DNA from: Porphyra umbilicalis
Lineage: Eukaryota > Rhodophyta > Bangiophyceae > Bangiales > Bangiaceae
DNA length: 64,000 nt
NCBI GenBank assembly: GCA_002049455.2
Contig: KV918906.1
Coordinates: forward strand, 1 to 64,000
Direction of reading: 5' to 3'
Part shown: positions 63,184 to 64,000 of the stretch, one piece after another
Layout of the letters: every line of letters starts with the position of its first letter
Position numbering within the stretch: the first letter of the stretch is position 1
The notes under the pieces: generated by a model
The model's database searches: none
What the model was told of the DNA's origin: nothing
The model's input: only the letters and a program-made list of their open reading frames with translations
Translations under genes and position numbers: made by a program

Positions 63184-64000
63184 GACGCTTTGCAGACGAG
63201 GGGCACATGAGTTGTTGAAGAACCTAGTAAGACGCTCCGCTCGGAAATCACTGGAAGGGCTCTGTGGACGCGGAATTGCACCGATCTGGCCATGTACTTT
63301 TTCCTGCTCTTTTCCAGGGAAACACGCTGTTCTTGTCCAGGAGTGCTCCGTTAGAGGCGCACAAGGCATCGTTGGAGAGCTGATGAGTTCAAGAGTCCAG
63401 TGGTGTGACTCAGATCGCGCTGATATGCTTTGTTTATTTTATAAAAAAGAGTGAACTGCGCCGTAGGCGGTTCCGGAGCATCCCCAGGAACCCGATTTCA
63501 TATGTAAACACTATGGATTTCCCACACAAGCCCGATTTGCTAAGAACTGGTACAAGTGTCAAGAACTGGTGACGGACGGATAGGATGTACCCCACCGTGG
63601 GGTGTTTGGGTCCCAAACATCGCCATCATCGTCGCCCTGTCCCCGTTCCGGCCCCGCACGAAACCCCGTCGTACAACCGCCGCCGTCGTCGTTGTGGTGC
63701 TGGCAAACGAGACGGAGGCGAGTGTGGTACCGTCGAGTACAAACTCTCCGACCGTGTTATGCAAGGGAGTTGGCGGAAACGGGAGAAGCAAGTGAGGGGG
63801 GAGTGGCTGTAAACGGGGTGCGGCGAAAGGGGCGGTGCGTGACGCATTGGGCGTTGAAGAGAGCGCGGTCGACGGGGGACGAACAGCGCTGGCACTCCCC
63901 GCAACCAAGAGCAGCACTGCTGAGCATCTGCAGGGTGCTACTTTTTTCGCACAATCTCGACCTCGTTGGCCGCATTGCCACCGTCAGGCCCACGTGTGCG
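63184..64000. other. unassigned DNA to window edge
   Basis: Short frames only. The minus frame 63917-63540 is Ser/Thr/Pro-rich and the overlapping plus frame 63585-63812 is Arg-rich; neither shows a known domain. Confidence 0.35.

Overview
The window looks like eukaryotic nuclear DNA from a GC-rich, transposon-filled genome. I find no bacterial operons, no rRNA or tRNA genes and no CRISPR array. Very GC-rich islands (about 16.9-19.7, 43.1-43.4, 45.1-48.9 and 52.4-60.8 kb) lie in a background nearer 50-55% GC. Some islands carry reading frames whose third codon positions are almost all G or C, which suggests real exons. The pogo-type (DDE_1/CENP-B-like), PIF/Harbinger-type and unclassified TIR transposons suggest an alga or another protist, but the species cannot be fixed from the sequence.

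Layout. 0-1 kb: the 3' part of a pogo-like transposase, still open. 1-8.6 kb: decayed intergenic DNA with a MITE (3720-4338), a seven-unit array of about 111 bp (5507-6290) and a Gag-like remnant on the minus strand. 8.67-10.06 kb: a non-autonomous copy of a TIR family with ends CACGCCTAGTTAAG and 4-bp target duplications. 10-21 kb: mostly unassigned DNA, a TTGCTGATCC MITE, a GC-rich island with a possible minus-strand exon and two copies of a GTTGGCC-rich repeat. 21.9-23.3 kb: a pogo transposase pseudogene. 24.45-25.23 kb: a pogo-like MITE. 25.5-31.2 kb: a second pogo transposase pseudogene, cut by a 4.3-kb two-ORF transposon whose own left end is cut by a 298-bp MITE. 31-36 kb: unassigned DNA and C-rich minisatellites. 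36.0-37.8 kb: another derivative of the 4-bp-TSD family. 39.6-42.7 kb: a cluster of MITEs, one nested in another, a G/T-rich satellite and two adjacent 132-bp hairpin MITEs. 43.1-48.9 kb: a GC-rich genic island split by a 1.7-kb TIR insertion. 50.85-51.66 kb: a fourth 4-bp-TSD copy. 52.4-57.5 kb: a decayed Harbinger pair, transposase on plus and Myb/SANT-like protein on minus, facing each other. 57.5-60.1 kb: a repeat-rich Gly/Trp/Pro protein frame on minus, broken by stops. 61.9-63.2 kb: three more TA-flanked MITEs.

The strongest result is the TIR family with ends CACGCCTAGTTAAG. All four copies have identical 4-bp flanking duplications (GGGC, CTGT, CCCC, CGTC). The largest copy encodes ORF1, with CxxC pairs, and ORF2, a DDE-like protein; the other copies look like internal-deletion derivatives. 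Removing the largest copy plus one CTGT rejoins the pogo pseudogene, which confirms both boundaries. Almost everything recognisable here is mobile DNA; the host-gene candidates in the GC islands are tentative and unnamed.
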